A DNA stretch of 64,000 nucleotides from Ruegeria_C sp041537905 (GTDB lineage Bacteria > Pseudomonadota > Alphaproteobacteria > Rhodobacterales > Rhodobacteraceae), in assembly GCF_041537905.1 (NCBI RefSeq), contig NZ_JBGRUO010000026.1:1-64000 (forward strand), read 5' to 3'. Numbering within the stretch: the stretch's first letter is position 1; each line of letters opens with the position of its first letter. The translations under genes and the position numbers were made by a program. The notes under the pieces were generated by a model. The model searched no databases, was not told the DNA's origin, and saw only the letters and a program-made list of their open reading frames with translations. This document shows positions 50,257 to 59,561 of the stretch, piece after piece.

Positions 50257-51126
50257 ATGATCTTTCAAACCGGGGCGCATTCGACCGAACATGAACGCTT
50301 GTTGAAATGCCTGCAAGGCAACAGTGATGACTTCGCACAGCAGGGTGTTGTGGTTCCGCCGCCGCGACGATACCGCCCGCAGCTTAAAACCGCACTTGAG
50401 ATGATGGAAAACTCCGAACCTGCCCCTGATATCCGCAGCAAACTGGTCGAGACGCTGCTGAGCGGTTCTGAAAAGGACCGTGTGCTGCTGTCGAACACGC
50501 ATTTCTTCGGAACGCAGCGTGAGGCCTTTGGCGACAATTGTTTCTACCCTCTGGCCCCGCAACGCGCCGCCTATCTGCGGCGGATGTTCGCGGAAGACCA
50601 GATGGAGATCTTCATGGCGATCCGGAACCCGGCCAGTTTTCTGCCCGCTGCTCTGGTGAATTCGAGCAAGTCCCGCATCTCGGGACTGATGAAGAAGCTG
50701 GATCTGGCGGATCTACGCTGGTCGGAGCTGTTTGAGCGTTTACATGCGGCTGTTCCCGATGTGACGATCACCGTCTGGTGCAATGAGGATTCACCGCTGA
50801 TTTGGTCGCAAATCCTGCGCGAGATGGCGGGGCTGGCCGCGGATGCCGAAGTGACGGGCGAGTTGGCGCTGTTGACCGACATCCTGTCACCCGAGGGGAT
50901 GTCCCGCCTGAGCGAATACCTGGCGCAGCACCCCAACATGTCCGAATTGCATCGCCGCCGGGTGATTGCCGCCTTCATGGACAAATACGCGCTGGAGGAG
51001 GCCGTAGAAGAGGAGATCGACCTGCCGGGGTTGACCGAGGATCTGGTAGAGGAAATGACAGAGATCTACGACGAGGATGTCTTTGCGATCCAGCACATTC
51101 CGGGCGTGCGGTTCATTGCGCCCTGA
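50257..51126 (+). CDS. Conserved protein of unknown function upstream of modA
   Basis: A 289-residue soluble protein I cannot place with certainty. The opening MIFQTGAHSTEHERLLKCLQGN and the internal FMAIRNPASFLPAALVNSSKS resemble sulfotransferase-like proteins of Rhodobacterales (an R-N-P block after a hydrophobic strand), but no PAPS-binding loop is clear. The C-terminal part is highly acidic (EEAVEEEIDLPGLTEDLVEEMTEIYDEDVFAIQ). ATG 50257 is used; GGA lies upstream and an ATG at 50251 is equally possible. modA follows after 16 bp, suggesting the two are co-transcribed. Confidence 0.55.
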   Translation: MIFQTGAHSTEHERLLKCLQGNSDDFAQQGVVVPPPRRYRPQLKTALEMMENSEPAPDIRSKLVETLLSGSEKDRVLLSNTHFFGTQREAFGDNCFYPLAPQRAAYLRRMFAEDQMEIFMAIRNPASFLPAALVNSSKSRISGLMKKLDLADLRWSELFERLHAAVPDVTITVWCNEDSPLIWSQILREMAGLAADAEVTGELALLTDILSPEGMSRLSEYLAQHPNMSELHRRRVIAAFMDKYALEEAVEEEIDLPGLTEDLVEEMTEIYDEDVFAIQHIPGVRFIAP

Positions 51127-51142
51127 GGTCCGGTGCCGTTTC

Positions 51143-51910
51143 ATGGGGCCAATCTGGCGCAGTCTGAGTGCGGTGCTGGTTCTGGCTGGTCTTTGGGGCG
51201 GTCCGGTGCGGGCCGCGGAAACCGTTCTTGTCTTTGCTGCAGCCAGCCTGAAAACCGCGCTGGACGAAGTGGCCATGCAATACGAAGCCGAAACCGGTCA
51301 CGACGTGACCCTGTCTTATGCGGGCAGCTCGGCGTTGGCGCGGCAGATTGAGGCGGGCGCGCCAGTGGATGTCTTTCTGTCGGCCAATCCCGACTGGGTG
51401 GACAGGCTGATGGATCAGGGCCAGGTGCGACGCGGCGATGTTGTCCCGCTGCTGACCAACCGGCTGGCTCTGGTCGCGCCTACGCAAGACGCGCGCGTCA
51501 CCGGGATCGATGCGCTGCCCGAAGCACTGGCGGGTGGGCGACTGGCGATGGCGCTGGTTGAAGCCGTGCCCGCTGGGATCTATGGCAAGCAGGCGCTCAG
51601 TAGCCTGGGGCTTTGGTCCGCGCTGATGGATCATATCGCGCAGACCGACAATGTCAGTGCGGCGTTGCGGCTGGTGGCCCTGGGTGAGGCCCCGCTGGGG
51701 GTTGTGTATAAGACGGATGCGCTAGCCGAGCCTCGGGTGCGGCTGGTCGGCCTGTTTCCCGAGGACAGCCATGATCCGATCATCTATCCGGTGGTGCGGC
51801 TTGGCGCGGCTGCCCCCACGGAGCACGACTTTTTCCATTATCTGCAAGGCCCAGCGGCGGCGGAGGTCTTTTTCCGCAACGGCTTCGGCCTGGTGTCGCA
51901 GGCGCCATGA
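51143..51910 (+). CDS. modA: Molybdate-binding periplasmic protein
   Basis: A 255-residue binding protein with a signal peptide (MGPIWRSLSAVLVLAGLWGGPVRAAE). Family marks: VLVFAAASLKTALDEVA, the ligand-site TLSYAGSSALARQIEAGAPVDVFLSANPDWVDRL, and GEAPLGVVYKTDAL. ATG 51143 gives a clean signal peptide. It captures molybdate or tungstate for ModBC. Its TGA overlaps the modB ATG (ATGA 51907-51910). A ModE gene or Moco riboswitch is not visible. Confidence 0.92.
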   Translation: MGPIWRSLSAVLVLAGLWGGPVRAAETVLVFAAASLKTALDEVAMQYEAETGHDVTLSYAGSSALARQIEAGAPVDVFLSANPDWVDRLMDQGQVRRGDVVPLLTNRLALVAPTQDARVTGIDALPEALAGGRLAMALVEAVPAGIYGKQALSSLGLWSALMDHIAQTDNVSAALRLVALGEAPLGVVYKTDALAEPRVRLVGLFPEDSHDPIIYPVVRLGAAAPTEHDFFHYLQGPAAAEVFFRNGFGLVSQAP

Positions 51911-52605
51911 GTGATTGGCTGCGCGCAGAAGAGTGGATGGCGCTGACCCTGTCGCTCAAAGTGTCGTTCTGGGCGGTACTCATCAGCCTGCCTTTCGGCT
52001 TGCTCATCGCCTATGCGCTGGAGCGGAAAGAGTTTCGCGGGCGACAGGTGCTGAATGGTCTCGTGCATCTGCCGCTGATCCTGCCGCCTGTGGTCACCGG
52101 GTATTTGCTGCTTTTGACCTTCGGTCGCCGCGCCCCGCTGGGCCAGTGGCTGGAAGAGACGTTCGGGCTGGTGCTGGCCTTTCGCTGGACCGGCGCGGTG
52201 CTGGCGGCGGCGATCATGGCTTTCCCGCTGATGGTGCGGGCGATCCGACTGGGGCTTGAGGGTATCGACCCGAAACTTGAAGAGGCTGCCGCGACGCTGG
52301 GGGCCTCGCGATTCTGGGTGTTTGCCACGGTGACCCTGCCGCTCTTGCTGCCCGGGCTGATCACCGGCGCGATCCTGGCATTTGCCAAGGCGATGGGCGA
52401 GTTCGGGGCGACAATCACCTTTGTGTCGAACATTCCCGGACAGACCCAGACCCTGCCATCGGCCATCTACACCTTCCTGCAGGTACCTGGTGCCGAGGCC
52501 TCGGCCTTGCGGTTGGTGGTGATCTCGATCCTTGTCGCCATGGGCGCGCTGGTTGCCTCCGAAGTATTGGCCCGGCGGGCCGCAAAGCGGATATCGGGCC
52601 GTTGA
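51907..52605 (+). CDS. modB: Molybdate ABC transporter permease
   Basis: A 232-residue permease with about five transmembrane helices. The ModB EAA loop is EEAAATLGASRFWVFATVTLPLLLPGLITGAILAFAKAMGEFGATITF, an unmistakable match to ModB/CysT-type permeases. The start overlaps modA and its stop overlaps the modC start (TTGA 52602-52605), so the three genes are coupled. Confidence 0.93.
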   Translation: MSDWLRAEEWMALTLSLKVSFWAVLISLPFGLLIAYALERKEFRGRQVLNGLVHLPLILPPVVTGYLLLLTFGRRAPLGQWLEETFGLVLAFRWTGAVLAAAIMAFPLMVRAIRLGLEGIDPKLEEAAATLGASRFWVFATVTLPLLLPGLITGAILAFAKAMGEFGATITFVSNIPGQTQTLPSAIYTFLQVPGAEASALRLVVISILVAMGALVASEVLARRAAKRISGR

Positions 52606-53690
52606 GTCTGTCGGTCGACATACTCCATCCGCTGGGTGCGATGGAACTGGAGGTCTGTTTTGAGGCCCCGCGCGGAGTGACCGCGCTGTTCGGTGCCTCG
52701 GGCACCGGCAAGACCAGCGTCATCAACGCGGTTGCGGGTCTGCTGCGGCCCCGAACCGGGCGGATCATTCTGGATGGCGAGCCGATCTTTGACACCGCGA
52801 TGAAGATCGATCTGCCAGTGCACAAGCGGCGTTTGGGCTGCGTGTTTCAGGACGGGCGGCTGTTTCCGCATCTGAACGTGCAGCAGAACCTGGTCTATGG
52901 TCAGAGATTTGCCGCTGCGGGCAGCGCGGGTCCGGACCTGCATGAAGTGGCCGGGATGCTGGGTATTTCGGAGTTGTTGTCCCGCAGGCCGGCTGCACTG
53001 TCAGGGGGCGAAAAACAGCGGGTCGCGATCGGGCGGGCGCTGCTTTCGCGGCCCAAGATGCTGGTGATGGACGAACCGCTCGCCGCGCTGGATGAGCCAC
53101 GCAAGCAGGACATTCTGCCTTATCTCGAACGTCTGCGGGACGAGACCGACATTCCGATCCTCTATGTCAGCCATTCCGTGTCCGAGGTGGCGCGGCTCGC
53201 CACCACCGTGGTGATGATGGACAAGGGCAAGGTGACGCGGTTCGGGCCCGCCGAAGAGATCCTGTCGGACCCAGCCAATGTGCGGCAGTTGGGGCTGCGC
53301 GAGGCGGGGTCGGTGCTGCAAGGCGTGGTGGCCGCCCATCATGAGGACGGTCTGACAGAGGTAACCGTTTCAGGCGGTACGCTGCTGTTGCCGCATGTGA
53401 ATGTTGATCCGGGTCACCAGATCAGAGTGCGGGTGCTGGCAAAGGATATCATCCTTGCCACCAAAGCGCCCAAGGGGCTTTCGGCGCTCAACATCCTGCC
53501 CGCGGATATCGTTTCGATACGTGACGGCAGCGGGCCGGGAACGATCGTTCAACTGAAAGCGGGCGAAGACCTGCTGCTTGCCCGTATCACCCGACGCTCT
53601 GCCGAGGCGCTGGCGCTGAAATCGGGCGACCGGGTCCATGCGGTGATCAAGGCCGTCTCGGTGGCGCGCACCGATGTTGGCGGTGGCTGA
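52602..53690 (+). CDS. modC: Molybdate ABC transporter ATPase
   Basis: A 362-residue protein: ABC domain with Walker A GASGTGKT (31-38), LSGGEKQR signature and Walker B MLVMDEPLAALDE. The C-terminal TOBE/Mop-like domain (GTLLLPHVNVDPGHQIRVRVLAKDIILA, then LNILPADIVSIRDGSGPGTIVQLKAGEDLLLARITRRSAEALALKSGDRV) binds molybdate and restrains uptake. Start codon is TTG at 52602, overlapping the modB TGA. The XRE-cupin gene is convergent, 30 bp beyond the stop. Confidence 0.94.
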   Translation: MSLSVDILHPLGAMELEVCFEAPRGVTALFGASGTGKTSVINAVAGLLRPRTGRIILDGEPIFDTAMKIDLPVHKRRLGCVFQDGRLFPHLNVQQNLVYGQRFAAAGSAGPDLHEVAGMLGISELLSRRPAALSGGEKQRVAIGRALLSRPKMLVMDEPLAALDEPRKQDILPYLERLRDETDIPILYVSHSVSEVARLATTVVMMDKGKVTRFGPAEEILSDPANVRQLGLREAGSVLQGVVAAHHEDGLTEVTVSGGTLLLPHVNVDPGHQIRVRVLAKDIILATKAPKGLSALNILPADIVSIRDGSGPGTIVQLKAGEDLLLARITRRSAEALALKSGDRVHAVIKAVSVARTDVGGG

Positions 53691-53720
53691 TCCGTTAAGG
53701 GGCGGCTGGCCGATTGGGCC

Positions 53721-54323
53721 TCATTCAAGCGAGACCCAGAGCACCTTGGCGTCGTCTTCGCCCGAAGACACGCAGAAATGGCCCATCGAACTGTCATAAT
53801 AGATCGAGTCACCTGCAGCCATGGGCAGCGGTTTGTAATGCTCGGTGTGAAACACCAGATCACCGCTGATCACATACATGAATTCTTCGCCATCATGGCG
53901 AATCCAGGTCTCGAATTCCGACACGTCCCGCGCTGTGATTGTGCTGATATAGGGCAGCATGCGCTTGCTGGTCAGTTCGGTGCACAGCAATTCGTGCCGG
54001 TAGGTGTCGGTCACCCGGGTCTCGCCCGTGCCGCTGGGTGTATGGTCGCGCCGACCGCTGACGCCGCTCTGTCCCGAGGGAAGGAAGAGATGTGGCGTTT
54101 TCAGATCAAGCGCCGTGGTGAGGCGGCGCACGATGTCGAAACTGGGTTTGGTCTGATCGTTTTCGATCTTTGACAGAGTCGAACGACCAATCCCCGCTGC
54201 GCGACTTGTTTCCTCCAGCGTCCAGCCCTTTTCGCGCCGAGCCTCTCGAATCATGCGCCCGAGTTCCCCGGTGGAGGGTGCCTCTTTCAGGTCGGTTTCA
54301 GGTGTTTGCGCTATCGGTTCCAT
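53721..54323 (-). CDS. XRE-cupin regulator divergent from the glycine operon
   Basis: A 200-residue regulator. Residues about 20-75 form the XRE helix-turn-helix (LGRMIREARREKGWTLEETSRAAGIGRSTLSKIENDQTKPSF), and residues 130-200 a cupin domain (DGEEFMYVISGDLVFHTEHYKPLPMAAGDSIYYDSSMGHF) that should bind a small ligand. It starts about 150 bp from glyA, on the other strand, so its likely target is the glycine gene block. Glycine, betaine or an amino acid ligand is inferred from context only. Convergent with modC. Confidence 0.86.
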   Translation of the reverse strand: MEPIAQTPETDLKEAPSTGELGRMIREARREKGWTLEETSRAAGIGRSTLSKIENDQTKPSFDIVRRLTTALDLKTPHLFLPSGQSGVSGRRDHTPSGTGETRVTDTYRHELLCTELTSKRMLPYISTITARDVSEFETWIRHDGEEFMYVISGDLVFHTEHYKPLPMAAGDSIYYDSSMGHFCVSSGEDDAKVLWVSLE

Positions 54324-54396
54324 CGGCCGTTTCCACTTGTTTTCTTGAGTTTACCGGTTTTTACGCAAGGCGCAATCGCGCCGGATAAGAGCATTG

Positions 54397-54437
54397 TTGA
54401 CGTAAAGGAATAAATTCCACTATAGGAAACTTATTCC
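54397..54437 (+). promoter_or_regulatory. glyA-operon promoter overlapped by an inverted-repeat operator
   Basis: A -35-like TTGACG (54397-54402) and a -10-like TATAGG (54421-54426) are spaced by 18 bp. GGAATAAATTCC (54407-54418) and GGAAACTTATTCC (54425-54437) form a near-perfect inverted repeat around ACTATA, covering the spacer and the -10. A repressor there would block the promoter. The divergent XRE-cupin protein is the obvious candidate to bind it. Confidence 0.65.
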
Positions 54438-54476
54438 GCAAAGCGGCACTTTGAGATCCATAAGGAGACTCCGGAT

Positions 54477-55730
54477 ATGTTCACCACTGATCTGAGCGTG
54501 GCCGACCACGCAATTGCCAGCTGGATTGAAGAAGAAGGCACGCGTCAGGCCGACCAGATCGAACTGATCGCGTCTGAAAATATCGTCTCCAAGGCGGTTC
54601 TGGATGCGCAGGGCTCGGTCCTGACCAACAAATATGCCGAAGGCTATCCGGGTCGACGCTATTACGGCGGCTGCGAGGTGGTCGATAAGATCGAGGCCGA
54701 AGCGATCGCGCGCCTCAAGACGCTGTTCAACGCGGGTTTTGCCAATGTGCAGCCTCATTCCGGCGCTCAGGCCAATGGGGCGGTCAAGCTGGCATTGCTC
54801 AGCCCCGGTGACACGATCCTTGGCATGTCGCTGGACGCGGGTGGGCATCTGACCCATGGCGCAAAGCCCGCTCAATCCGGCAAGTGGTTCCGGCCCGTCC
54901 AATACGGGCTCACCGATGCCGGGCTGATCGATTACGATCAGGTGGCCGCGCTGGCCCGCGCGGAAAAGCCAAAGATGATCATCGCCGGTGCGTCGGCCTA
55001 TTCGCGGGTCATCGACTTTGCGAAATTCCGTGAGATCGCCGATGAGGTTGGCGCATGGCTGCTGGTCGACATGGCGCATATCGCGGGTCTGGTTGCCACT
55101 GGCGCACATCCCTCGCCGATGGAGCATGCGCATGTCGTTACCTCGACAACCCACAAGACCCTGCGCGGGCCACGCGGCGGCATCATCCTGACCAATGACG
55201 AAGCGCTCGCAAAAAAGATCAACTCGGCGGTGTTTCCCGGTTTGCAAGGCGGGCCGCTCATGCATGTGATCGCCGCCAAGGCGGTGGCCTTTGGTGAGGC
55301 GCAGCGCCCCGAGTTCACCGATTACATCACCCGCGTGGTCGAAAGTGCCGACGCGCTTGCCAATGTCATGATCGCACGCGGCTGCGACATCGTCTCGGGC
55401 GGAACCGATAACCACCTGATGCTAGTCGATCTGCGCCCCAAGGGCGTCAAGGGCAACGCCGCCGAGGCCGCGCTGGAGCGGGCCGGGTTCACTTGCAACA
55501 AGAATGGCGTGCCGGGCGATCCGGAAAAGCCCACCGTCACCAGCGGCATTCGTTTGGGGACATCCGCCGGCTGCAGCCGTGGCTTTGGGCCGGAAGAGTT
55601 CAAGCAGATCGGTCACCTGATCAGCGACGTCCTGGACGGGCTGGCGCAGTCTCCCGACGGCGATGCCGCGCTTGAGGGTGAGATCCGCGAAAAAGTGCGG
55701 GCGATTTGCGCCGACTATCCGCTCTACTGA
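54477..55730 (+). CDS. glyA: Serine hydroxymethyltransferase
   Basis: A 417-residue PLP enzyme interconverting serine and glycine with tetrahydrofolate. The PLP lysine is K227 in TTHKTLRGPRGG; NKYAEGYPGRRYYGG near 51 and HSGAQAN near 94 are the substrate and cofactor sites. Length standard. AAGGAG lies 10 bp before the ATG. First gene of the glycine block, 10 bp upstream of lpd. Its placement suggests a copy dedicated to glycine catabolism, though a second glyA elsewhere cannot be excluded. Confidence 0.95.
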   Translation: MFTTDLSVADHAIASWIEEEGTRQADQIELIASENIVSKAVLDAQGSVLTNKYAEGYPGRRYYGGCEVVDKIEAEAIARLKTLFNAGFANVQPHSGAQANGAVKLALLSPGDTILGMSLDAGGHLTHGAKPAQSGKWFRPVQYGLTDAGLIDYDQVAALARAEKPKMIIAGASAYSRVIDFAKFREIADEVGAWLLVDMAHIAGLVATGAHPSPMEHAHVVTSTTHKTLRGPRGGIILTNDEALAKKINSAVFPGLQGGPLMHVIAAKAVAFGEAQRPEFTDYITRVVESADALANVMIARGCDIVSGGTDNHLMLVDLRPKGVKGNAAEAALERAGFTCNKNGVPGDPEKPTVTSGIRLGTSAGCSRGFGPEEFKQIGHLISDVLDGLAQSPDGDAALEGEIREKVRAICADYPLY

Positions 55731-55740
55731 GGGGCCAGAC

Positions 55741-57123
55741 ATGAGCAAGTTCGATCTGATCGTCATCGGCGGCGGGCCCGGTGGCTACGTCGCCGCGATC
55801 CGCGCCGCGCAATTGGGGCTGAAAGTCGCCTGCGTCGAAGGGCGCGCGGCCCTTGGCGGCACCTGTCTGAATGTGGGCTGCATCCCGTCCAAGGCGCTGC
55901 TGACCTCGTCTGCAAAATATGCCGAACTTGCTCACCTCGCCGCGCATGGGATCGGCGTCGAAGGGGCCAGCCTCGACATCGGCGCAATGATGGGCCGCAA
56001 GGACAAGATAGTTGGTGATCTGACCAAAGGGATCGCGTTTCTGTTTAAGAAGAACGGGATTGCATTGATCGAAGGCTGGGCCCGCATTCCAGCTCCCGGG
56101 CAGGTGCAGGTCGGTGATGATCTCTTCGAGGCCGACAACATCCTGATCGCCACCGGCTCCGAGGCGACGCCGCTGCCAGGCATCGGTTTTGACGAGGTAG
56201 ATATATTAAGCTCGACCGGTGCCTTGGCGTTGGAGGAGGTGCCCGCGCATCTGGTCGTGATCGGCGCAGGCGTGATCGGGCTGGAACTCGGGCAGGTCTG
56301 GGCGAGGTTGGGGTCCAAGGTCACTGTGGTCGAATATCTCGATCGCATCCTGCCCGGCATCGATGGCGAGATTGCCAAGTTGGCGCAGCGCGCCCTGTCC
56401 AAACGCGGTCTGAAATTCCAGTTGGGCCGCGCGCTGAAATCCGTCGACAAGACCGAGACCGGTCTGACCCTGACAATGGATCGCGTGGGAAAAGACACGG
56501 AAGAGACAATCGAGGCCGACAAGGTCCTGATCGCCGTGGGCCGCCGACCGGTCACGCGTGGTCTCGGGCTGCAGGAACTCGGCGTCGCGGTAGACGCACG
56601 CGGATTCATCGAGGTGGATAGCACGTTCCAAAGCTCCGCGCCCGGCATCTATGCCATTGGCGATTGTGTGCTTGGCCCGATGCTGGCGCACAAGGCCGAA
56701 GAAGACGGCGTGGCCTGTGTCGAGATGCTGGCAGGGCGGGCGGGCCATGTGGACTACAACACGGTTCCCGGCGTGGTTTACACCGATCCCGAAGTCGCCT
56801 CGGTCGGCGCGACGGAAGAGGCGCTGAAAGAAGCGGGCGCTGACTACACGGTTGGCAAGTTCGCCTTCATGGCCAACTCGCGCGCGCGTGCGACAGGGGA
56901 TACCGACGGGGCGGTCAAGATTCTGGCGGGCCCCGATGGCACATTGCTGGGCGCGCATATCTGTGGCGCCCATGGTGGCGATCTGATTGCCGAACTGGTT
57001 CTGGCCATGACCAAGGGCGCGACTGTGTCTGAGGTTGCCGCCACCTGCCACGCACACCCCGCAATGGGTGAGGCGGTCAAGGAAGCCTGCCTTGATGCGC
57101 TGGGCCGCGCAATCCACGCCTGA
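55741..57123 (+). CDS. lpd: Dihydrolipoyl dehydrogenase (L-protein)
   Basis: A 460-residue FAD disulfide oxidoreductase: N-terminal FAD motif VIGGGPGGYVAAIRAAQLG; redox pair C42-C47 in GGTCLNVGCIPSKALL; NAD motif VVIGAGVIGLELG; FAD closing motif AIGDC; and the C-terminal His-Glu dyad in HAHPAMGEAVKEA. It re-oxidises dihydrolipoyl GcvH. ATG 55741 gives the FAD motif at residue about 7. It lies 10 bp after glyA and 14 bp before lipA. Confidence 0.94.
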   Translation: MSKFDLIVIGGGPGGYVAAIRAAQLGLKVACVEGRAALGGTCLNVGCIPSKALLTSSAKYAELAHLAAHGIGVEGASLDIGAMMGRKDKIVGDLTKGIAFLFKKNGIALIEGWARIPAPGQVQVGDDLFEADNILIATGSEATPLPGIGFDEVDILSSTGALALEEVPAHLVVIGAGVIGLELGQVWARLGSKVTVVEYLDRILPGIDGEIAKLAQRALSKRGLKFQLGRALKSVDKTETGLTLTMDRVGKDTEETIEADKVLIAVGRRPVTRGLGLQELGVAVDARGFIEVDSTFQSSAPGIYAIGDCVLGPMLAHKAEEDGVACVEMLAGRAGHVDYNTVPGVVYTDPEVASVGATEEALKEAGADYTVGKFAFMANSRARATGDTDGAVKILAGPDGTLLGAHICGAHGGDLIAELVLAMTKGATVSEVAATCHAHPAMGEAVKEACLDALGRAIHA

Positions 57124-57137
57124 AGGAGATCAGCCAG

Positions 57138-58082
57138 ATGACCATCCAGCTCCGCCCGCGCCATCCGGAAAAGGCCAGGAAAGCCGACAGCGCCATCCCG
57201 CGTAAGCCACACTGGATTCGGCGTAAAAAGGTTGAAAGCGCCGAATACTACGAAACCCGCCGCCTGATGCGCGACCACAATCTGGCAACCGTCTGCGAGG
57301 AGGCCGCCTGCCCGAATATCGGCGAATGCTGGTCCAAGCGCCACGCCACCATGATGATCATGGGCGAGGTCTGCACTCGCGGCTGCTCCTTCTGCAATGT
57401 CGCCACCGGTCGCCCCGACGCGCTGGACGCGTTCGAGCCGGGTCGCGTGGCGGCGGCGGTGAAGAAGCTGGGCCTGCGCCATGTGGTCATCACTTCGGTG
57501 GATCGCGACGATCTGGCGGATGGCGGTGCGGAACATATCGCCCAGACCATCCGTGCGGTGCGTCACCAGAACCAAGGCACAACGGTCGAGGTGCTCACGC
57601 CCGACTTTCTGGGAAAGGGTGACGCCGCCGCTGCCGTGTTTAAGGCCGCGCCGGATGTGTTCAATCACAACCTTGAAACCGTCCCGCATCTTTACCCTAC
57701 GGTGCGACCCGGCGCGCGCTATTACACGTCGCTACGCCTGCTGGACGATGCCAAGCGTGCCAATCCTGAAATCTTCACCAAATCCGGACTGATGGTTGGC
57801 CTTGGCGAGACCCTGAATGATGTGAAGCAAGTGATGGATGATCTGCGGGCCGCGCAGGTCGATTTTCTGACCGTCGGCCAGTACCTGCAGCCGACCGCAA
57901 AGCATCATCCGATCGACCGGTTCTGGTCCCCCGAAGAATTTGCCCAACTGGAACGCATCGCGCGCTCCAAGGGCTTCCTGCACGTGTCGGCAACGCCGCT
58001 GACCCGTTCGTCGTTCCACGCGGACGAAGACTTTGCCGCCCTCAAACAGGCGCGCCAGCGGGCGCTGGCCAACAGGGCATAA
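57138..58082 (+). CDS. lipA: Lipoyl synthase
   Basis: A 314-residue radical-SAM enzyme inserting sulfur into octanoyl groups. Auxiliary cluster Cys C53, C58, C64 (VCEEAACPNIGECW), radical-SAM Cys C79, C83, C86 (CTRGCSFC), and the C-terminal auxiliary Ser motif RSSFHAD. Normal length. Its inclusion between lpd and the glycine symporter ties local lipoylation to GcvH production. It follows lpd by 14 bp. Confidence 0.95.
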   Translation: MTIQLRPRHPEKARKADSAIPRKPHWIRRKKVESAEYYETRRLMRDHNLATVCEEAACPNIGECWSKRHATMMIMGEVCTRGCSFCNVATGRPDALDAFEPGRVAAAVKKLGLRHVVITSVDRDDLADGGAEHIAQTIRAVRHQNQGTTVEVLTPDFLGKGDAAAAVFKAAPDVFNHNLETVPHLYPTVRPGARYYTSLRLLDDAKRANPEIFTKSGLMVGLGETLNDVKQVMDDLRAAQVDFLTVGQYLQPTAKHHPIDRFWSPEEFAQLERIARSKGFLHVSATPLTRSSFHADEDFAALKQARQRALANRA

Positions 58083-58107
58083 CCCCAACGCATATGGGAG
58101 GGACTCC

Positions 58108-59481
58108 ATGGAAGCGTTAAGTTCAATCGTAGGGGCCATCAATGGCGTCGTTTGGGGGCCGCTGATGCTGGTCCTCATTCTTGGCGTCGGCTTCTTCCTG
58201 CAGGTGGGGCTGAAATTCATGCCGATCCTGCGCATCGGCACCGGCTTCAGTCTGCTGTTCAAAGGCCGCGAAGGGCAGGGCGCAGGGCAGATCAGCCCGT
58301 TCAACGCGCTGATGACTTCGCTCTCGGCGACCATCGGGACCGGCAATATCGCCGGTGTGGCCACTGCTGTCTTCCTGGGCGGTCCGGGCGCATTGTTCTG
58401 GATGTGGATGACCGCCCTGGTGGGCATGGCCACCAAATATGCCGAAGCGGTCTGCGCGGTGAAATACCGCGAGCAGGATGAGCTGGGTAACTTTGTCGGC
58501 GGGCCGATGTATTACATTAAAAACGGTCTGGGCGCGAAATGGGCCTGGCTGGGCGTGGCCTTTGCTCTGTTCGGCGCGGTTGCAGCCTTCGGCATCGGGA
58601 ATGGTGTTCAGGCAAATGGCGTGGCACAGGTTCTGGACTCGAATTTCGACATCAATACCTCGGTCACCGGTGTCGTGCTGATGGTTCTGACCGCTGGCGT
58701 TATTCTTGGCGGTATCACCCGTATCGGTGCGGTTGCCGGTAAATTGGTTCCGTTCATGGCGGTTGCCTATATCATTGCCGGTCTTCTGGTTCTGCTGATT
58801 AACATCGGCGCCATTGGCGACGCGCTGGGTCTGGTCTTCACTTATGCCTTCACCCCGTCCGCCGCCGAAGGTGGTTTCGCGGGTGCAGCGGTTTGGGCGG
58901 CCATCCGCTTTGGTGTGGCACGTGGCGTGTTCTCCAACGAAGCCGGCCTGGGATCTGCACCGATTGCACACGCAGCGGCCGAGACCAAAGGCCCTGTCAA
59001 TCAGGGCCTGATCGCCATGCTGGGGACATTCATCGACACGATTATCGTCTGCACCATCACCGGCCTCGCGATCATCTCGTCAGGCGCGTGGACCAGCGGG
59101 GAATCGGGCGCGGCGCTGACCCGTCTGGCGTTTGAGACCACTCTGCCGGGTTTTGGCGGGCATCTGATTGCCATCGCTTTGTCGATCTTCGCCTTCACCA
59201 CCATCCTCGGCTGGTCCTTCTACGGTGAGAAATGCGTTGAGTTCCTGCTGGGCGTCAAATCCCTGATCCCCTACCGGGTGCTGTGGATCGTTGCGATCTA
59301 TTTCGGGGCCACCGCCGATCTGGGCTTCATCTGGCTGCTGGCGGATACGCTGAACGCGATGATGGCCATTCCGAACCTGATTGCTCTGGCATTGTTGAGC
59401 CCGATCGTCTTCAAATTGACGAAAGAGTTCTTTGCCAGCGGCGGCCAGTCGGAAGAGCCGGGCGGCGCGGCGGCCGAGTGA
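58108..59481 (+). CDS. Alanine/glycine:cation symporter (AGCS family)
   Basis: A 457-residue membrane protein with about eleven helices. Family marks: FKGREGQGAGQISPFNALMTSLSATIGTGNIAGVATAVFLGGPGALFWMWMTALVGMATKYAEAV, and GVARGVFSNEAGLGSAPIAHAAAET. These are the canonical AGCS motifs for Na+-coupled alanine or glycine uptake. Glycine is the inferred substrate from context. ATG 58108 is used; GGGAGG precedes it. It is 25 bp after lipA and 80 bp before the stress-protein gene. Confidence 0.92.
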   Translation: MEALSSIVGAINGVVWGPLMLVLILGVGFFLQVGLKFMPILRIGTGFSLLFKGREGQGAGQISPFNALMTSLSATIGTGNIAGVATAVFLGGPGALFWMWMTALVGMATKYAEAVCAVKYREQDELGNFVGGPMYYIKNGLGAKWAWLGVAFALFGAVAAFGIGNGVQANGVAQVLDSNFDINTSVTGVVLMVLTAGVILGGITRIGAVAGKLVPFMAVAYIIAGLLVLLINIGAIGDALGLVFTYAFTPSAAEGGFAGAAVWAAIRFGVARGVFSNEAGLGSAPIAHAAAETKGPVNQGLIAMLGTFIDTIIVCTITGLAIISSGAWTSGESGAALTRLAFETTLPGFGGHLIAIALSIFAFTTILGWSFYGEKCVEFLLGVKSLIPYRVLWIVAIYFGATADLGFIWLLADTLNAMMAIPNLIALALLSPIVFKLTKEFFASGGQSEEPGGAAAE

Positions 59482-59561
59482 GCCACGCCACAAACACCAG
59501 AGGGGGCCGATACCGGCCTCCTCATCCGCAAAGCAACACTTTGTCCTGAGGAGAGGGGCCG

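Noticed and set aside
54324..54476. Glycine riboswitch upstream of glyA
   Set aside because: No tandem glycine-aptamer motifs seen; a promoter plus operator dyad explains the region.
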